64,000 nt of DNA, taken from contig NZ_CP066150.1 in assembly GCF_023206395.1 (NCBI RefSeq), positions 124,001-188,000 on the forward strand, written 5' to 3'. Below the pieces are notes generated by a model, which was given only the letters and a program-made list of their open reading frames with translations, made no database searches and was not told where the DNA came from. This stretch comes from Vibrio sp. ED004 (GTDB lineage Bacteria; Pseudomonadota; Gammaproteobacteria; Enterobacterales; Vibrionaceae). Numbering within the stretch: the stretch's first letter is position 1; each line of letters opens with the position of its first letter. Positions 44,246 to 53,616 of the stretch are shown here, piece after piece. Both the position numbers and the translations under genes were made by a program.

Positions 44246-45112
44246 ATGTCAGACAAAATTTCCACATCAGCACTCGCGAAACAGAAAGGCGTAGAAGCCA
44301 AAGCGCTATTTAGTGATCTAAAAACCGCTGGCTATATTGTGCGTTCACAAGAGCGTTGGGTACTGACAGAGCGAGGGGAAAGTTTTGGTGGGGAGTATGT
44401 GGAGCACAAAAAGTTTGGTGTCTTTATCGTATGGCCAGAAAAACTGCTTATCGACTTAGAGTCATTCTCTGGCAAAACATTAACCGCGACGCAACTTGGC
44501 CACGCCTTTGAGCTCAGCGCCAAGAAGATCAACTTATTGCTCAATGAACTTGGGTGGATAAAGAAAGAAGAAGATGGCTGGCACGTCACCTCAACAGGCT
44601 TAAAAGCCGGAGGTGAACAAAGAGAAGACAAAGCGACTGAGAATTTATTTGTGGTGTGGCACGACTCGCTGGTCCGCAATAAACGATTAAAGCAATCTGT
44701 TGTCGAGTTCTTAGGCCACGATGCAGAAAGCCACTCGACCGATGTGTCGTTTTCTAGCTTCCGTCAGAAATTTGAGGCGAAACACCGAACCTTAGATGGG
44801 CACTATGTTCGTTCAAAGGGAGAGCTGATCATCGATAACTGGCTTTATATGGCAGGAGTGGTGCATGCGTATGAGCGTCCACTGCCAATATCCAAACAAG
44901 TGATTAGTGATTTTTATCTGCCAAGTGGCAAGGTGTACATCCAGTTTTGGGGAACCGATTCTGCACCTATCGCTGAAGACAAACGCATTGAAACGAGAGA
45001 AACATACGCAGAACACGGCTTCAGCTTGATTGAACTCACCCCAGAAGATATCCCAAACCTAGACAGCGTACTTCCGCCATTATTGCGCCAATATGGTATC
45101 AAGGCGTACTAA
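44246..45112 (+). CDS. Protein with PD-(D/E)XK-like C-terminal domain
   Basis: 288 residues. Residues 1-140 contain two winged-helix-like repeats (TSALAKQKGVEAKALFSDL..., TATQLGHAFELSAKKINLLL). Residues about 185-285 look like a restriction-endonuclease fold: Glu in RSKGELIIDNWLYM, Asp in VISDFYLPSGK, then YIQFWG, and a final EHGFSLIELTPEDI. In the family the third block is usually ExK or E-x-x/K-like (YIEFWG); here Gln replaces Glu. So it may bind DNA without cutting, or use another residue. Partner and function unknown. Divergent from mtlA. Confidence 0.65.
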   Translation: MSDKISTSALAKQKGVEAKALFSDLKTAGYIVRSQERWVLTERGESFGGEYVEHKKFGVFIVWPEKLLIDLESFSGKTLTATQLGHAFELSAKKINLLLNELGWIKKEEDGWHVTSTGLKAGGEQREDKATENLFVVWHDSLVRNKRLKQSVVEFLGHDAESHSTDVSFSSFRQKFEAKHRTLDGHYVRSKGELIIDNWLYMAGVVHAYERPLPISKQVISDFYLPSGKVYIQFWGTDSAPIAEDKRIETRETYAEHGFSLIELTPEDIPNLDSVLPPLLRQYGIKAY

Positions 45113-45404
45113 GCTACTGATCTTAGCGCGCCATCACACATCAAGATCACACTTACGCACTCATTATGGACATTAAACACCATAGTGATTTGATATGTTC
45201 GCTATTTTCCCCGAGTCATTCTTCTATTATCTTACACCCATCGACTTGAGCTACCGCAGATACTCGATTTAATTGGGGCATGTTCGATAACTATTTAGAC
45301 GTTCAATCTATTGAGATTCGTTTAAATGCGTTATCCGTTTATTGTTGACGTTACCGAACATAAAACCCTACAACATTTATTATTGATAGATATTAGGATT
45401 CAAC

Positions 45405-46061
45405 ATGACTCATCCAATCATTACCGATCTAAACACTCGTTACACAGCTAAAAAATACGATGCAGAAAAACGCATCTCTGCGGAAGACATGGAAGTAATC
45501 AAAGAAGCACTTCGTTTGTCAGCTTCTTCTATCAACTCTCAACCTTGGAAATTCATCATCATTGAGAGCGATGCAGCTAAACAGCGCTTCCATAACACTT
45601 TCGAGAACATGTTCCAGTTTAACCAACCACATGCGAAAGAAGCGTCACACACGATCCTGTTTGCTCATGATCCTAAGTACACTAAAGAGAAATTCGCTAA
45701 GCGTGCTGATACAGAAGTAAGCTCTGGTCACCTACCCGCTGAAATGTACGAGCAATTCTTAGGTGCTTACGCATTCGCAGAAATGAACACAGACGAAACA
45801 GGTTTCAACGGTAACTGGACTAAGTCTCAAGTTTACATCGCACTAGGTAACACACTGCACACACTAGCTCGTCTAGGTATCGCTTCAACACCTATGGAAG
45901 GTGTAGACGCAGCTATGATCAGCGAAGAGTTTGCTGACGAACTAGAAGGTCACGTTGTTGATGTAGCGCTAGCTATCGGCTACCACAAAGACGGCGAAGA
46001 CTACAACCACGGTAAACCAAAAGCGCGTCTAGCTCTTGATGAAGTGGTTACTACGTTATAA
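45405..46061 (+). CDS. nfsB: NfsB-type nitroreductase (FMN oxidoreductase)
   Basis: 218 residues, the length of NfsB and Vibrio FRase I. N-terminal RYTAKKYDAEKRIS, FMN-contact LRLSASSINSQPWKFIII, and C-terminal GIASTPMEGVD. Reduces nitro compounds, quinones or flavin with NAD(P)H. High use of favoured codons suggests good expression. Symbol by similarity. Monocistronic, followed by a terminator. Confidence 0.88.
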   Translation: MTHPIITDLNTRYTAKKYDAEKRISAEDMEVIKEALRLSASSINSQPWKFIIIESDAAKQRFHNTFENMFQFNQPHAKEASHTILFAHDPKYTKEKFAKRADTEVSSGHLPAEMYEQFLGAYAFAEMNTDETGFNGNWTKSQVYIALGNTLHTLARLGIASTPMEGVDAAMISEEFADELEGHVVDVALAIGYHKDGEDYNHGKPKARLALDEVVTTL

Positions 46062-46128
46062 CAGCTACTACGCTATAACAGTCACTACGCTGTAATAGCT
46101 AAAACGAACAAATCGCACTGCTTTATTT

Positions 46129-46154
46129 GGCCAGACGCTTGTCTGGCCTTTTTT
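46129..46154 (+). terminator. Terminator after the nitroreductase gene
   Basis: GGCCAGAC-GCTT-GTCTGGCC followed by T6. Two imperfect 17-bp repeats (ATAACAG..ACTACGCT) lie between the stop codon and this stem (46060-46093). Confidence 0.9.
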
Positions 46155-46191
46155 ATATCTGTTATTTATCCAAGCCAATATCCACAGACAA

Positions 46192-46247
46192 GTCATAAAG
46201 ACTCATTAATATCAATATGATTGCAAAAATAAACAAGTCATAAAGAC
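46192..46247 (+). promoter_or_regulatory. Two NorR-type sites upstream of norVW
   Basis: GTCATAAAGAC occurs identically at 46192-46202 and 46237-46247, each fitting GT-N7-AC, the known NorR enhancer core. They lie 55-110 bases upstream of the sigma-54 promoter. E. coli has three such sites; I see two. Confidence 0.72.
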
Positions 46248-46301
46248 ACCAATCAGAGTTAAATAGCAAGTAATTTTATATAAAACAACAACTTAAAAAT
46301 A

Positions 46302-46318
46302 TGGCACAACTAGTGCAA
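46302..46318 (+). promoter_or_regulatory. Sigma-54 promoter of norVW
   Basis: TGGCACAACTAGTGCAA has GG and GC twelve bases apart, the -24/-12 pattern, 37 bases before the norV start. It fits NorR, a sigma-54 activator. Confidence 0.78.
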
Positions 46319-46354
46319 TGAGAGCCTTAGATATTTCAATAAGGTATTATCATT

Positions 46355-47860
46355 ATGACTATTCACGTTAAATCAAATGTTCATTGGGTCGGCGTTCACG
46401 ATTGGGAAACCGAACACTTCCACGGTAAGGAATACCACATGAACAAAGGTACCAGCTATAACTCGTACCTGATCCGTGAAGAGAAGACAGTGCTTGTCGA
46501 TACTGTCGATCATCGCTTTACTGAGCAATTCCTTGCAAACCTAGAGATGGAAATCGATATCAATGAGATCGACTACATCATTTGCCAACACGCTGAAGAG
46601 GACCACTCAGGCGCCCTCTCAGCGCTGTTAGCTAAGATCCCAAATACGCCTGTCTACTGCACTGAAGCAGGGATAAACTCGATTGTTGGTCACCACCACC
46701 AACCAGACTGGAACTTTAGAACCGTCAAAACCGGTGACACTCTTGATGTCGGTAACGGAAAACAACTTATCTTCGTAGAGATGAAAATGCTGCACTGGCC
46801 AGACTCAATGGCGACTTACTTAACTGGTGATGAAATCCTGTTTAGTAACGACGCTTTCGGCCAACACTACTGCGACGAAAATCTATTCAATGACCAACTA
46901 GACCAAGTTGAACTGCATGAACAATGTCTGCGTTACTTCTCGAACATCCTGACACCGTTTGCGCCGCTGGTTAAAGCAAAGATTGAAGAAGTGCTGAACT
47001 TAGGCGTGCCTATCGATGTTATCGCGACCTCTCACGGCTGCATTTGGCGTGACAACGCGACTCAAATCGTTGAGCAATATTACGAGTGGTCGAAAGCCTA
47101 CAAAGAAGATCGCATCACCATTGTCTACGACACCATGTCAAATAACACTCGCATGATGGCCGATGCTATCGCTAAAGGGATCCGTAAAGGCAGCCCAGAA
47201 ACGGCGATCAAGGTGTTCAATATCTCTAAGCATGATAAAAACGACATCCTTGCCAACATCTTTCGTTCAAAAGGTGTACTCGTTGGTTCATCGACCATGA
47301 ACAATGTGATGATGCCGCAAATCGCAGCTTTGCTTGAAGAAATACATGGCCTACGTTTCGCAGAAAAAAGAGCCGCTGCCTTCGGTTCTTCAGGTTGGAC
47401 AGGTGGCGCAGTTAAACGTATCGATGCTCGCCTACGTGAAGCCAACTTCGAAGTCAGCGCACCACAACACATCCACTGGAAACCAGACACAGACGCCCTT
47501 CGCCAATGTATCGATTACGGCATGACACTGGCTGAGGTGTGGCGTGCAGAAGCCGATGAAGTGAGCACACCAAAACAAGTATCACGCAATGTAACACCGC
47601 TCGAAGCCACACCAGCACCGGAGAACACCACTACCGAGCTCAAAGACACGACAGAGCAGAAGTTAGAAGAAGCACAAGACAAGCCTGTCCATAGTGCGGA
47701 TTGCACTTGCTGGCGTTGCACCGTATGCGAATGGGTGTACGACCCACAACTAGGCGAACCCTACCAAGGCGTTGAACCAGGAACACCATGGGTACAAGTA
47801 CCTGATGATTTCCTTTGCCCTGAATGTCATTTAGGCAAAGAAGTGTTTGTGGAGAAGTAG
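46355..47860 (+). CDS. norV: Anaerobic nitric oxide reductase flavorubredoxin NorV
   Basis: 501 residues. Metallo-beta-lactamase domain with the diiron ligands [10 protein letters not shown] (residues about 79-88), then flavodoxin (about 253-395; [20 protein letters not shown]), an acidic/Thr-rich linker, and a C-terminal rubredoxin with two Cys pairs (CTVC, CPEC). Reduces NO to N2O using electrons from NorW. Followed at once by norW. Confidence 0.96.
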   Translation: MTIHVKSNVHWVGVHDWETEHFHGKEYHMNKGTSYNSYLIREEKTVLVDTVDHRFTEQFLANLEMEIDINEIDYIICQHAEEDHSGALSALLAKIPNTPVYCTEAGINSIVGHHHQPDWNFRTVKTGDTLDVGNGKQLIFVEMKMLHWPDSMATYLTGDEILFSNDAFGQHYCDENLFNDQLDQVELHEQCLRYFSNILTPFAPLVKAKIEEVLNLGVPIDVIATSHGCIWRDNATQIVEQYYEWSKAYKEDRITIVYDTMSNNTRMMADAIAKGIRKGSPETAIKVFNISKHDKNDILANIFRSKGVLVGSSTMNNVMMPQIAALLEEIHGLRFAEKRAAAFGSSGWTGGAVKRIDARLREANFEVSAPQHIHWKPDTDALRQCIDYGMTLAEVWRAEADEVSTPKQVSRNVTPLEATPAPENTTTELKDTTEQKLEEAQDKPVHSADCTCWRCTVCEWVYDPQLGEPYQGVEPGTPWVQVPDDFLCPECHLGKEVFVEK

Positions 47861-47861
47861 C

Positions 47862-49031
47862 ATGTCGAACATTGTTATTGTGGGTGGCGGTTTCGCTGCC
47901 CTACAAACTATCAAGATGGTACGTAAGCTTAACCAAGATATCGCAATTACCATGATCACCGCCGATGCCGGGGTTGAGTACAGTAAGCCGAATCTTTCGC
48001 ACGCGTTCAGTCAGGCGCAAACACCAGAAGCATTGTCGATACATAGTGCTCAACAGTTGGCTGAGCAGTACAACGTGGTCATCAAAACCAAAGCACTCGT
48101 GAGCGAGGTAGATACTGTTCAGCAGTGTGTTCATGTTGATGGCCAAATCATCCACTATTCAAAGTTGGTATTAGCGACGGGCGCAACGCCCTTCATACCA
48201 CCAGCGGAAGGGTTAAAACGCAGCGCGACCATTACTCTCAATAGTTTGGAAGAGTTCGAGAAACACAAAGCTCAGGTTGATGACGCACAACGAGTCACCG
48301 TGATCGGTGGAGGTTTGATTGGGGTCGAGCTCGCCTTCGACCTTCAAACCGCAGGTAAAGATGTCACCATCATCGAACCCGCGAGTTACTTGCTAAATAA
48401 CTTGGTGCCACCTTTCGTGTCCCTAGAGTTAGAAAGAGAGTTAAGAAAAGCAGGCGTCACCGTTGAAACTGATTCTGCAGTGTGTCGCGCAACTTATCTC
48501 CCTGATGGGGTGAGGTTGCAAACTACTTCTTCTCGATTAATACGAACCGATATCGTGATTGCCGCTGCAGGGCTAAGACCAAACACGCTGTTAGCCAAAC
48601 AAGCGGGAATAGAAGTAAACAAAGGGATTGTGGTCGATAACACCATGAGTACCAGTGCCGAGAATGTGTATGCGATTGGTGACTGCGCCGAAATCGAAGG
48701 TCGAGTGATGGCCTATTTGCAGCCAGCAATCTTGTCTGCAAATGTGTTGGCTAAGCAGCTGGCTATGGATAAAGGCGACATCAAAGTGGGCGAAGCAACG
48801 CTCAGTTTGCCTCACATCATCACTAAGGTGAAAACACCGAGCTACCCGATTCAACTCGCAGGGCGTGATATTCAAACTGCTCAGAGTTGGGAAACGCGAT
48901 TCGACCCAAAAGGCATTATCGCTAAAGGCTTCAATGAAGAGGATCAGTTGGTTGGGTTCATTGTCACGGGAGAACACACCAAAGCTGCATTCCCTCTGCT
49001 TAAGGAACTCCAGACCAGCTCTCCAGCATAA
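47862..49031 (+). CDS. norW: NADH:flavorubredoxin reductase NorW
   Basis: 389 residues. FAD motif IVIVGGGFAALQ at the start, NAD motif VTVIGGGLIGVELAFDL near 145, and ENVYAIGDCAEI near 265. It passes electrons from NADH to the NorV rubredoxin. The ATG at 47862 starts one base after the norV stop; the longer frame reading back into norV is unlikely. A terminator follows. Confidence 0.94.
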   Translation: MSNIVIVGGGFAALQTIKMVRKLNQDIAITMITADAGVEYSKPNLSHAFSQAQTPEALSIHSAQQLAEQYNVVIKTKALVSEVDTVQQCVHVDGQIIHYSKLVLATGATPFIPPAEGLKRSATITLNSLEEFEKHKAQVDDAQRVTVIGGGLIGVELAFDLQTAGKDVTIIEPASYLLNNLVPPFVSLELERELRKAGVTVETDSAVCRATYLPDGVRLQTTSSRLIRTDIVIAAAGLRPNTLLAKQAGIEVNKGIVVDNTMSTSAENVYAIGDCAEIEGRVMAYLQPAILSANVLAKQLAMDKGDIKVGEATLSLPHIITKVKTPSYPIQLAGRDIQTAQSWETRFDPKGIIAKGFNEEDQLVGFIVTGEHTKAAFPLLKELQTSSPA

Positions 49032-49055
49032 GCTAGGCATTCGCTAGACAATAAA

Positions 49056-49083
49056 AAAGCCAGTCAACAGACTGGCTTTCTTG
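49056..49083. terminator. Terminator between norW and gltS
   Basis: AAAGCCAGTC-AACA-GACTGGCTTT, usable in both directions for the convergent genes. Confidence 0.9.
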
Positions 49084-49131
49084 TATTCATCTTAGTGCGA
49101 CTAGCTCATCGCGTTTAAGCAGAGGAGAACA

Positions 49132-50358
49132 TTAACCGATAAACGAGATGTACCCTTGCAGGATAATCAGGTTAACGATATCGATAAAGAAGGCACCCAC
49201 GATTGGCACAACCATGAAGGCTTGTGGTGACGGACCGAAACGGTTCACCAAAGAGCCCATGTTCATTACCGCTGTTGGTGTTGCACCTAGGCCGAAACCA
49301 CAGTGACCACCCGCCATAACCGCTGCGTCGTAGTTAGAACCCATTACTTTGAACGTCACAAAGTAAGAGAAAATACCCAGTACAACCGCCTGAACCGCAA
49401 GGATAACCAAGAACGGAATCGCAAGGTCAAAGATGTTCCAAAGCTTAAGGCTCATTAGCGCCATTGCTAGGAACAGTGACAATGACACCGTACCAAGAAT
49501 ATCGACCGTTTCGCTATCCGTCTTATGCAGCTTAGTGACTTCAAACACGTTAGTGATGAACACACCGATAAACAACGCGTAAACGAAGTCAGGAATCATC
49601 AACCAAGAAATTTCAAAGGTCGCTACCCATTGCTCTAGGTATCTCGCACCCGTGATACAGATAAGAAGAATGAACAATACTTCAATCACCTTCTTCGCCG
49701 TCACTTTGTCTTCTTCATACTCGTTGTAAGTAACCAGTTCAGGGAAGCGTTCGTGCGTTTGCGTGCCTGTGCCGTACTCAGATTCAAGCTGGTTTTTGTC
49801 AATCAGCTTTTGCGCCACAGGGCTACCGATAATACCACCGATAATCAAACCAAAGGTCGCTGAAGCCATTGCGATTTCTAGCGTATTTGCAATGCCAAAC
49901 GTATCTGCAAAAGTTTGAGACCAAGCCGCGCCTGTGCCGTGACCACCCGAAAGAGTGATAGAGCCAGCAATCAAACCCATCAAGGGTTCCAGGCCTAGTG
50001 CCGTTGCTAAAGTTACGCCTACACCGTTTTGGATAATGATGTAAACCGACGCTACCCCTAAGAATAGGAATACCTTAGCGCCACCTTTTATCAGCTGCGT
50101 GTAGTTAGCCGCAAGGCCGACCGTTGCAAAGAACATCAACATAAACGTGTTCTGCAGGGGCAAAGAAAACTCAAGATCAAGGCCGTTAAAATGCAGGGCT
50201 GTAATAGCAAAAGCGACAATCAAGCCGCCGACAATGGGCTCTGGAATGTTGTACTTTTTGAGAATCGGAAGCTTTGCATTGACGAAATGACCTAGAAACA
50301 AAACACTAATCGCGATTAGGAAGGATTCTAGTGGTCCAATTGAAATTAATTGATTCAT
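49132..50358 (-). CDS. gltS: Sodium/glutamate symporter GltS
   Basis: 408 residues, about eleven helices. Family blocks GGLIVAFAITAL, GSITLSGGHGTGAAWSQTF in the first half and GGHCGFGLGATPTAVMNM in the second, the pair of GGHGxG loops characteristic of GltS. Imports glutamate with Na+. AATAGAGGTTAT precedes the ATG. Single gene. Confidence 0.95.
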   Translation of the reverse strand: MNQLISIGPLESFLIAISVLFLGHFVNAKLPILKKYNIPEPIVGGLIVAFAITALHFNGLDLEFSLPLQNTFMLMFFATVGLAANYTQLIKGGAKVFLFLGVASVYIIIQNGVGVTLATALGLEPLMGLIAGSITLSGGHGTGAAWSQTFADTFGIANTLEIAMASATFGLIIGGIIGSPVAQKLIDKNQLESEYGTGTQTHERFPELVTYNEYEEDKVTAKKVIEVLFILLICITGARYLEQWVATFEISWLMIPDFVYALFIGVFITNVFEVTKLHKTDSETVDILGTVSLSLFLAMALMSLKLWNIFDLAIPFLVILAVQAVVLGIFSYFVTFKVMGSNYDAAVMAGGHCGFGLGATPTAVMNMGSLVNRFGPSPQAFMVVPIVGAFFIDIVNLIILQGYISFIG

Positions 50359-50674
50359 ATAACCTCTATTTTTTTACGTTCTCATCTTCCCTAATGAGTC
50401 TAGTTTTATCTGTAATTATTTGTGCTGCTCTACCTATATTTATACAAACTGGAGAGAAAGTGTGGATTCGAAAAGCGAACACATTACTGCGATCGCTTAG
50501 TGCCATGTTAGTAGCACGTTAACTTTTATAGGAGATAAAAGGATTTGTGACAACAATCACCTCCTAAAAGTTGAAAACGGCGTGAGTATCTATGCCGCAG
50601 ACTCTGCTTTCTTAATACCTAAAAAAGCAAAAAGGAGCTATTTCTAGCTCCTCTTTCATCACCATCGCTGGTAA
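50359..50674. other. Intergenic region between gltS and yibL
   Basis: 316 bases. It contains the yibL terminator at its end and a 42-codon frame (50394-50522) without a ribosome-binding site, which I do not call. Nothing else recognised. Confidence 0.5.
50625..50652 (-). terminator. Terminator after yibL
   Basis: On the minus strand GGAGCTA-GAAA-TAGCTCC is followed by TTTTTGCTTTTTT. Confidence 0.88.
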
Positions 50675-51031
50675 TTAGAATTTTTTCGGTGCGTAACCAG
50701 TCATAACTTCAATGCGAAGTTCTTTACCGACTTTCGTCATTGGGTGAACAATTACGAGTCCTTTAACAGACTTTTTCAGTTTACCCATATCCGCTTGCTC
50801 AGCCTTAGTGATTTCACGGCTAAATGGCATATCAACCAGAGACTTACGCTCTTGGTTCACATCAAAGCTTTCTTTGTGTTTAAGCTGGGCAATTTTCTTA
50901 GTTAGCTTCTTAATCTCTTCCTCGAACTGACGAACAACAGGACGATCATTACGAGTTTTAGCAGCATCTAGCTTGTGGCGACACTTGTCTAGACGGTTGT
51001 TAATTTGTTGAAGTTCGTTTTTAACACTCAT
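50675..51031 (-). CDS. yibL: Ribosome-associated protein YibL
   Basis: 118 residues, basic and strongly helical in residues 1-55 (coiled-coil pattern INNRLDKCRHKLDAAKTRND...EEEIKKLTKKIAQLKHKE), then the conserved MPFSREITKAEQADMGKLKKSVKG. Matches YibL, found with ribosomes in E. coli, where it lies next to mtlADR. Here it is 7 kb from the mtl operon. Exact role unknown. Confidence 0.9.
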   Translation of the reverse strand: MSVKNELQQINNRLDKCRHKLDAAKTRNDRPVVRQFEEEIKKLTKKIAQLKHKESFDVNQERKSLVDMPFSREITKAEQADMGKLKKSVKGLVIVHPMTKVGKELRIEVMTGYAPKKF

Positions 51032-51358
51032 AATAATTTCCTAAGATTAAACAAGCCAATTCGGATTGGGGCGCGGAGTATAGCACAAGGGTTCTGTTGA
51101 ACCGAAATTTATCTGTTAATTACCAACAGAAACGAATCACATCGACACCGCTCATTCAGCTTGCCTATTCTTTGTGGCGAACCTCTCAGCGGATTATTCA
51201 TTGATAGGATAGCGTCTACTTCAAAAATTGCAGTCCTCGATGCATCAAAATTCCGTCTAAACTTATACTCTAACGGAGTAACTAAATCAGGGTACACAGC
51301 TTGGAGTTGTTACCCCCAGCAACGACTCTGATTCGCAACGTAATCACAAGGATAGCCG
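51032..51358. other. Intergenic region upstream of the metallopeptidase gene
   Basis: 327 bases between divergent genes. A 62-codon frame on the minus strand (51109-51297) has no ribosome-binding site and no family likeness. No operator recognised. Confidence 0.4.
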
Positions 51359-52156
51359 ATGACATTATTGAAACGAACATTGACCTGCAGCCTAGCCCTG
51401 AGTGCAATGTTTACTGCAACTTATGCATCTAGTGAACAAACAACCCAAAGTAACCTAATCGTCGAGTACTCTGCACCGCAAAATGTTGAAGAAGAACAGA
51501 TCAAACGCGAAATTCAAAACAGCGGTGTTAATGACACCGTGGTCGACCTATCAAACCAACTGTTCATGTTTGAGAAACCATTAACCATTCAATATGGCGG
51601 GGAAGAAGGACCACTCTACGATCCACAAACCCATCAAGTGCTGATCCCTTATAGCTTTTACGCTGAGTCACTCAATTATTTCGAGAAGAACCAATACGAA
51701 AAAGAGTACGGGAAATCATCGCAAACCGGCGCTATTGATACCTTGCTGCACACCCTGCTGCACGAAGCTGGGCACGCGTATATCGAAGATCAGAACATTG
51801 CCATATTGGGTAAAGAAGAAGATGCAGTTGATAACCTAGCAACCGTGCTACTGCTTAACTACGTAGAGCATGGAGCCGATGCCGCTATCAGCGCTGCAGA
51901 CATGTTCGCTTTCGAGTCAGAAGACCGCCCGGAATATTACGACTTGGGGGAATACATCGATGAGCACAGTTTCGACCTGCAGCGTTACTTCTCCACTTTA
52001 TGCTTGGTGTATGGCAGCGATCCCGATGCCTATGAGAACTTGCTCGACGAGGTGGAAAACGACTATTTGAAAGATAGGAAAGAGTTTTGTGTCGAGCACT
52101 TTAACGTGATCAATGAAAATTGGCATCAGTATTTAAAAGAGAGTGACGGTGCTTAA
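51359..52156 (+). CDS. Secreted DUF4344 metallopeptidase
   Basis: 265 residues. Signal peptide ends TATYASS (about residue 25). The zinc motif HEAGHAYIEDQNIAILGKEEDAVD (HExxH near residue 140, with the downstream E-D-x-x-D segment) is typical of DUF4344. Single gene with CAAGGATAGCCG before the ATG. Substrate unknown; acts in the periplasm or outside. Confidence 0.85.
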   Translation: MTLLKRTLTCSLALSAMFTATYASSEQTTQSNLIVEYSAPQNVEEEQIKREIQNSGVNDTVVDLSNQLFMFEKPLTIQYGGEEGPLYDPQTHQVLIPYSFYAESLNYFEKNQYEKEYGKSSQTGAIDTLLHTLLHEAGHAYIEDQNIAILGKEEDAVDNLATVLLLNYVEHGADAAISAADMFAFESEDRPEYYDLGEYIDEHSFDLQRYFSTLCLVYGSDPDAYENLLDEVENDYLKDRKEFCVEHFNVINENWHQYLKESDGA

Positions 52157-52246
52157 AGGTTAGCGCCGAGAGCGAGAAAAAAGCTTTGGCATCAAATTCC
52201 AAAGCCGTAACTCGATAGATTAGCTTAAGAGTTAAGAGTTTAAACC

Positions 52247-52633
52247 CTAGACCTTCACTTTATACTTCAGATCTTGAGCTTCATCGCCGGTCATGCCTCG
52301 AAACCCCCAGCAGTGCGATGGCTGCTCCTTAATGGTGATCTCGATATCAATGGGAGAGATGGCCAGTTGTTTCTCTATTTCTGAGAATATCTTCTTAATC
52401 AGGCGCTTTTTGGTGTTTACCGCTCGACCTTCCATCATATTGATCTCAATGACGGTGTAAGCTTCTGTTCGCCCTTCGGGATAAAAGAAGTCATCTCGCT
52501 CCAATGGCACAAATCGATGTGCTCGCTTGTCATCGGGTAACCCCATCTCACTGTTCAAGCACTGCTGCAACACATTAGAGAGCTGCAACTTAATTGGATT
52601 TAAGCACTCTTTGATACCATAAATAACAATCAT
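52247..52633 (-). CDS. Tautomerase-like protein without the N-terminal Pro
   Basis: 128 residues. The layout fits the tautomerase/MIF-like superfamily: beta start, LSNVLQQCLNSEMGLPDDKRAHRFVPLERDDFFYPEGRT, ending in SHCWGFRGMTGDEA, as in 'tautomerase family' proteins. The catalytic N-terminal Pro expected after Met is absent (Met-Ile-Val), so a tautomerase activity is doubtful. ATG 52633 chosen because AAAGGAATGGTC gives it the best ribosome-binding spacing. Confidence 0.75.
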   Translation of the reverse strand: MIVIYGIKECLNPIKLQLSNVLQQCLNSEMGLPDDKRAHRFVPLERDDFFYPEGRTEAYTVIEINMMEGRAVNTKKRLIKKIFSEIEKQLAISPIDIEITIKEQPSHCWGFRGMTGDEAQDLKYKVKV

Positions 52634-52822
52634 GACCATTCCTTTGATGCGATGTTAGGTATAGAAGAACGTCAGATAGAAGCATCGTTTGGCGACTACC
52701 CATTCGCTCACTATTTGTACATATATTACCTAATGACGCGTATGAGAAAAGGTAAAAACAATGAATTTATGAACAGGTGCAACAAAATACCTATCCCTTT
52801 GCAAACATAAGCCGAAGCGAAT

Positions 52823-52848
52823 TGATCGAACACCACCTTCCCCGCGTA
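52823..52848 (+). promoter_or_regulatory. Candidate RpoE/ChrR-type promoter before the Lon-domain gene
   Basis: TGATC, 17 bases, CGTA. The same TGATC-N17-CGTA arrangement is found before the ECF sigma gene (53558-53583). In both the second box ends 33-37 bases before the start codon. TGATC resembles the -35 known for RpoE-ChrR systems (from memory). Confidence 0.55.
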
Positions 52849-52885
52849 TATCTTCTCAAATCACATTTGAACTAAGGAGTGCTAT

Positions 52886-53506
52886 GTGCCGAATTCACCT
52901 AGGAAGACCACGCGGACAGACGCCGAACCAGAAACACCCGTAGAGTCTTCTCTGGAGCTCGCAGTGTTTCCTCTCCCTATCTTCCTTCTACCGGGAGGCA
53001 GACAAAGGCTGCGCATTTTTGAGCCAAAGTATCTGGCGATGATTGCTCACGCAGCGCAGGGCGATGGTTTCATTATCGCCACTCAAGACAACTCTAACTC
53101 TGATGATCTTAGTTCTTGGGGGACAAAGGTAACCATCGTCGATTTCAATATGTCTGATGACCAAATCTTGGAAATTGATGTCGAAGGCGAAAAATTGGTG
53201 CAGTTACATGGTTCGTTTCGAGACGTTGATGATCTGTTTAAAAGCCAATTCAGCTTGTTGCCTCACTGGCCTACTCATGACTTTAAAGTGCCCAACGTGT
53301 TTGCGGCATTTTTGGTTCAGTTGTTTCGCGACCACGATTCAATAAGAACACTCTATCCCACTCCAGATTTCGAGAGCCCACAATGGATCTGTGCGCGCTT
53401 GCTCGAAATGATGCCTATCCCATTGGAAAAGAAAACAGAATTTACTGAGCCAGCCAGTTTTCCGTCTCTAGTTCCTTTTTTGAATCAAATCATTACGGGG
53501 CAATAA
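52886..53506 (+). CDS. Lon substrate-binding-domain protein
   Basis: 206 residues, GTG start after AAGGAGTGCTAT. It consists of a Lon N-terminal-type domain (LAVFPLPIFLLPGGRQRLRIFEPKYLAMI) without the ATPase or protease. It may present or hold substrates; function unknown. It opens the RpoE-ChrR cluster and has its own TGATC-type promoter candidate. Confidence 0.85.
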   Translation: MPNSPRKTTRTDAEPETPVESSLELAVFPLPIFLLPGGRQRLRIFEPKYLAMIAHAAQGDGFIIATQDNSNSDDLSSWGTKVTIVDFNMSDDQILEIDVEGEKLVQLHGSFRDVDDLFKSQFSLLPHWPTHDFKVPNVFAAFLVQLFRDHDSIRTLYPTPDFESPQWICARLLEMMPIPLEKKTEFTEPASFPSLVPFLNQIITGQ

Positions 53507-53557
53507 GCACTTTTCTTCACTATAATTTTGTATAGTAGAAATTAATTTAAATTAAAG

Positions 53558-53583
53558 TGATCCCGACTTTCTCCTTCCACGTA
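53558..53583 (+). promoter_or_regulatory. Candidate autoregulated promoter of the ECF sigma gene
   Basis: TGATC-N17-CGTA, 33 bases before the start. Sharing this with the promoter at 52823 suggests both are read by the sigma factor encoded here. Confidence 0.55.
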
Positions 53584-53616
53584 GTGCCTATCAAATTCGC
53601 ATGATGGTTAGTTACT

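Noticed and set aside
50394..50522. 42-codon frame between gltS and yibL with a hydrophobic start
   Set aside because: No ribosome-binding site or recognised family; probably chance.
51109..51297. 62-codon minus-strand frame upstream of the metallopeptidase gene
   Set aside because: No ribosome-binding site and no family likeness; it covers the likely promoter region.
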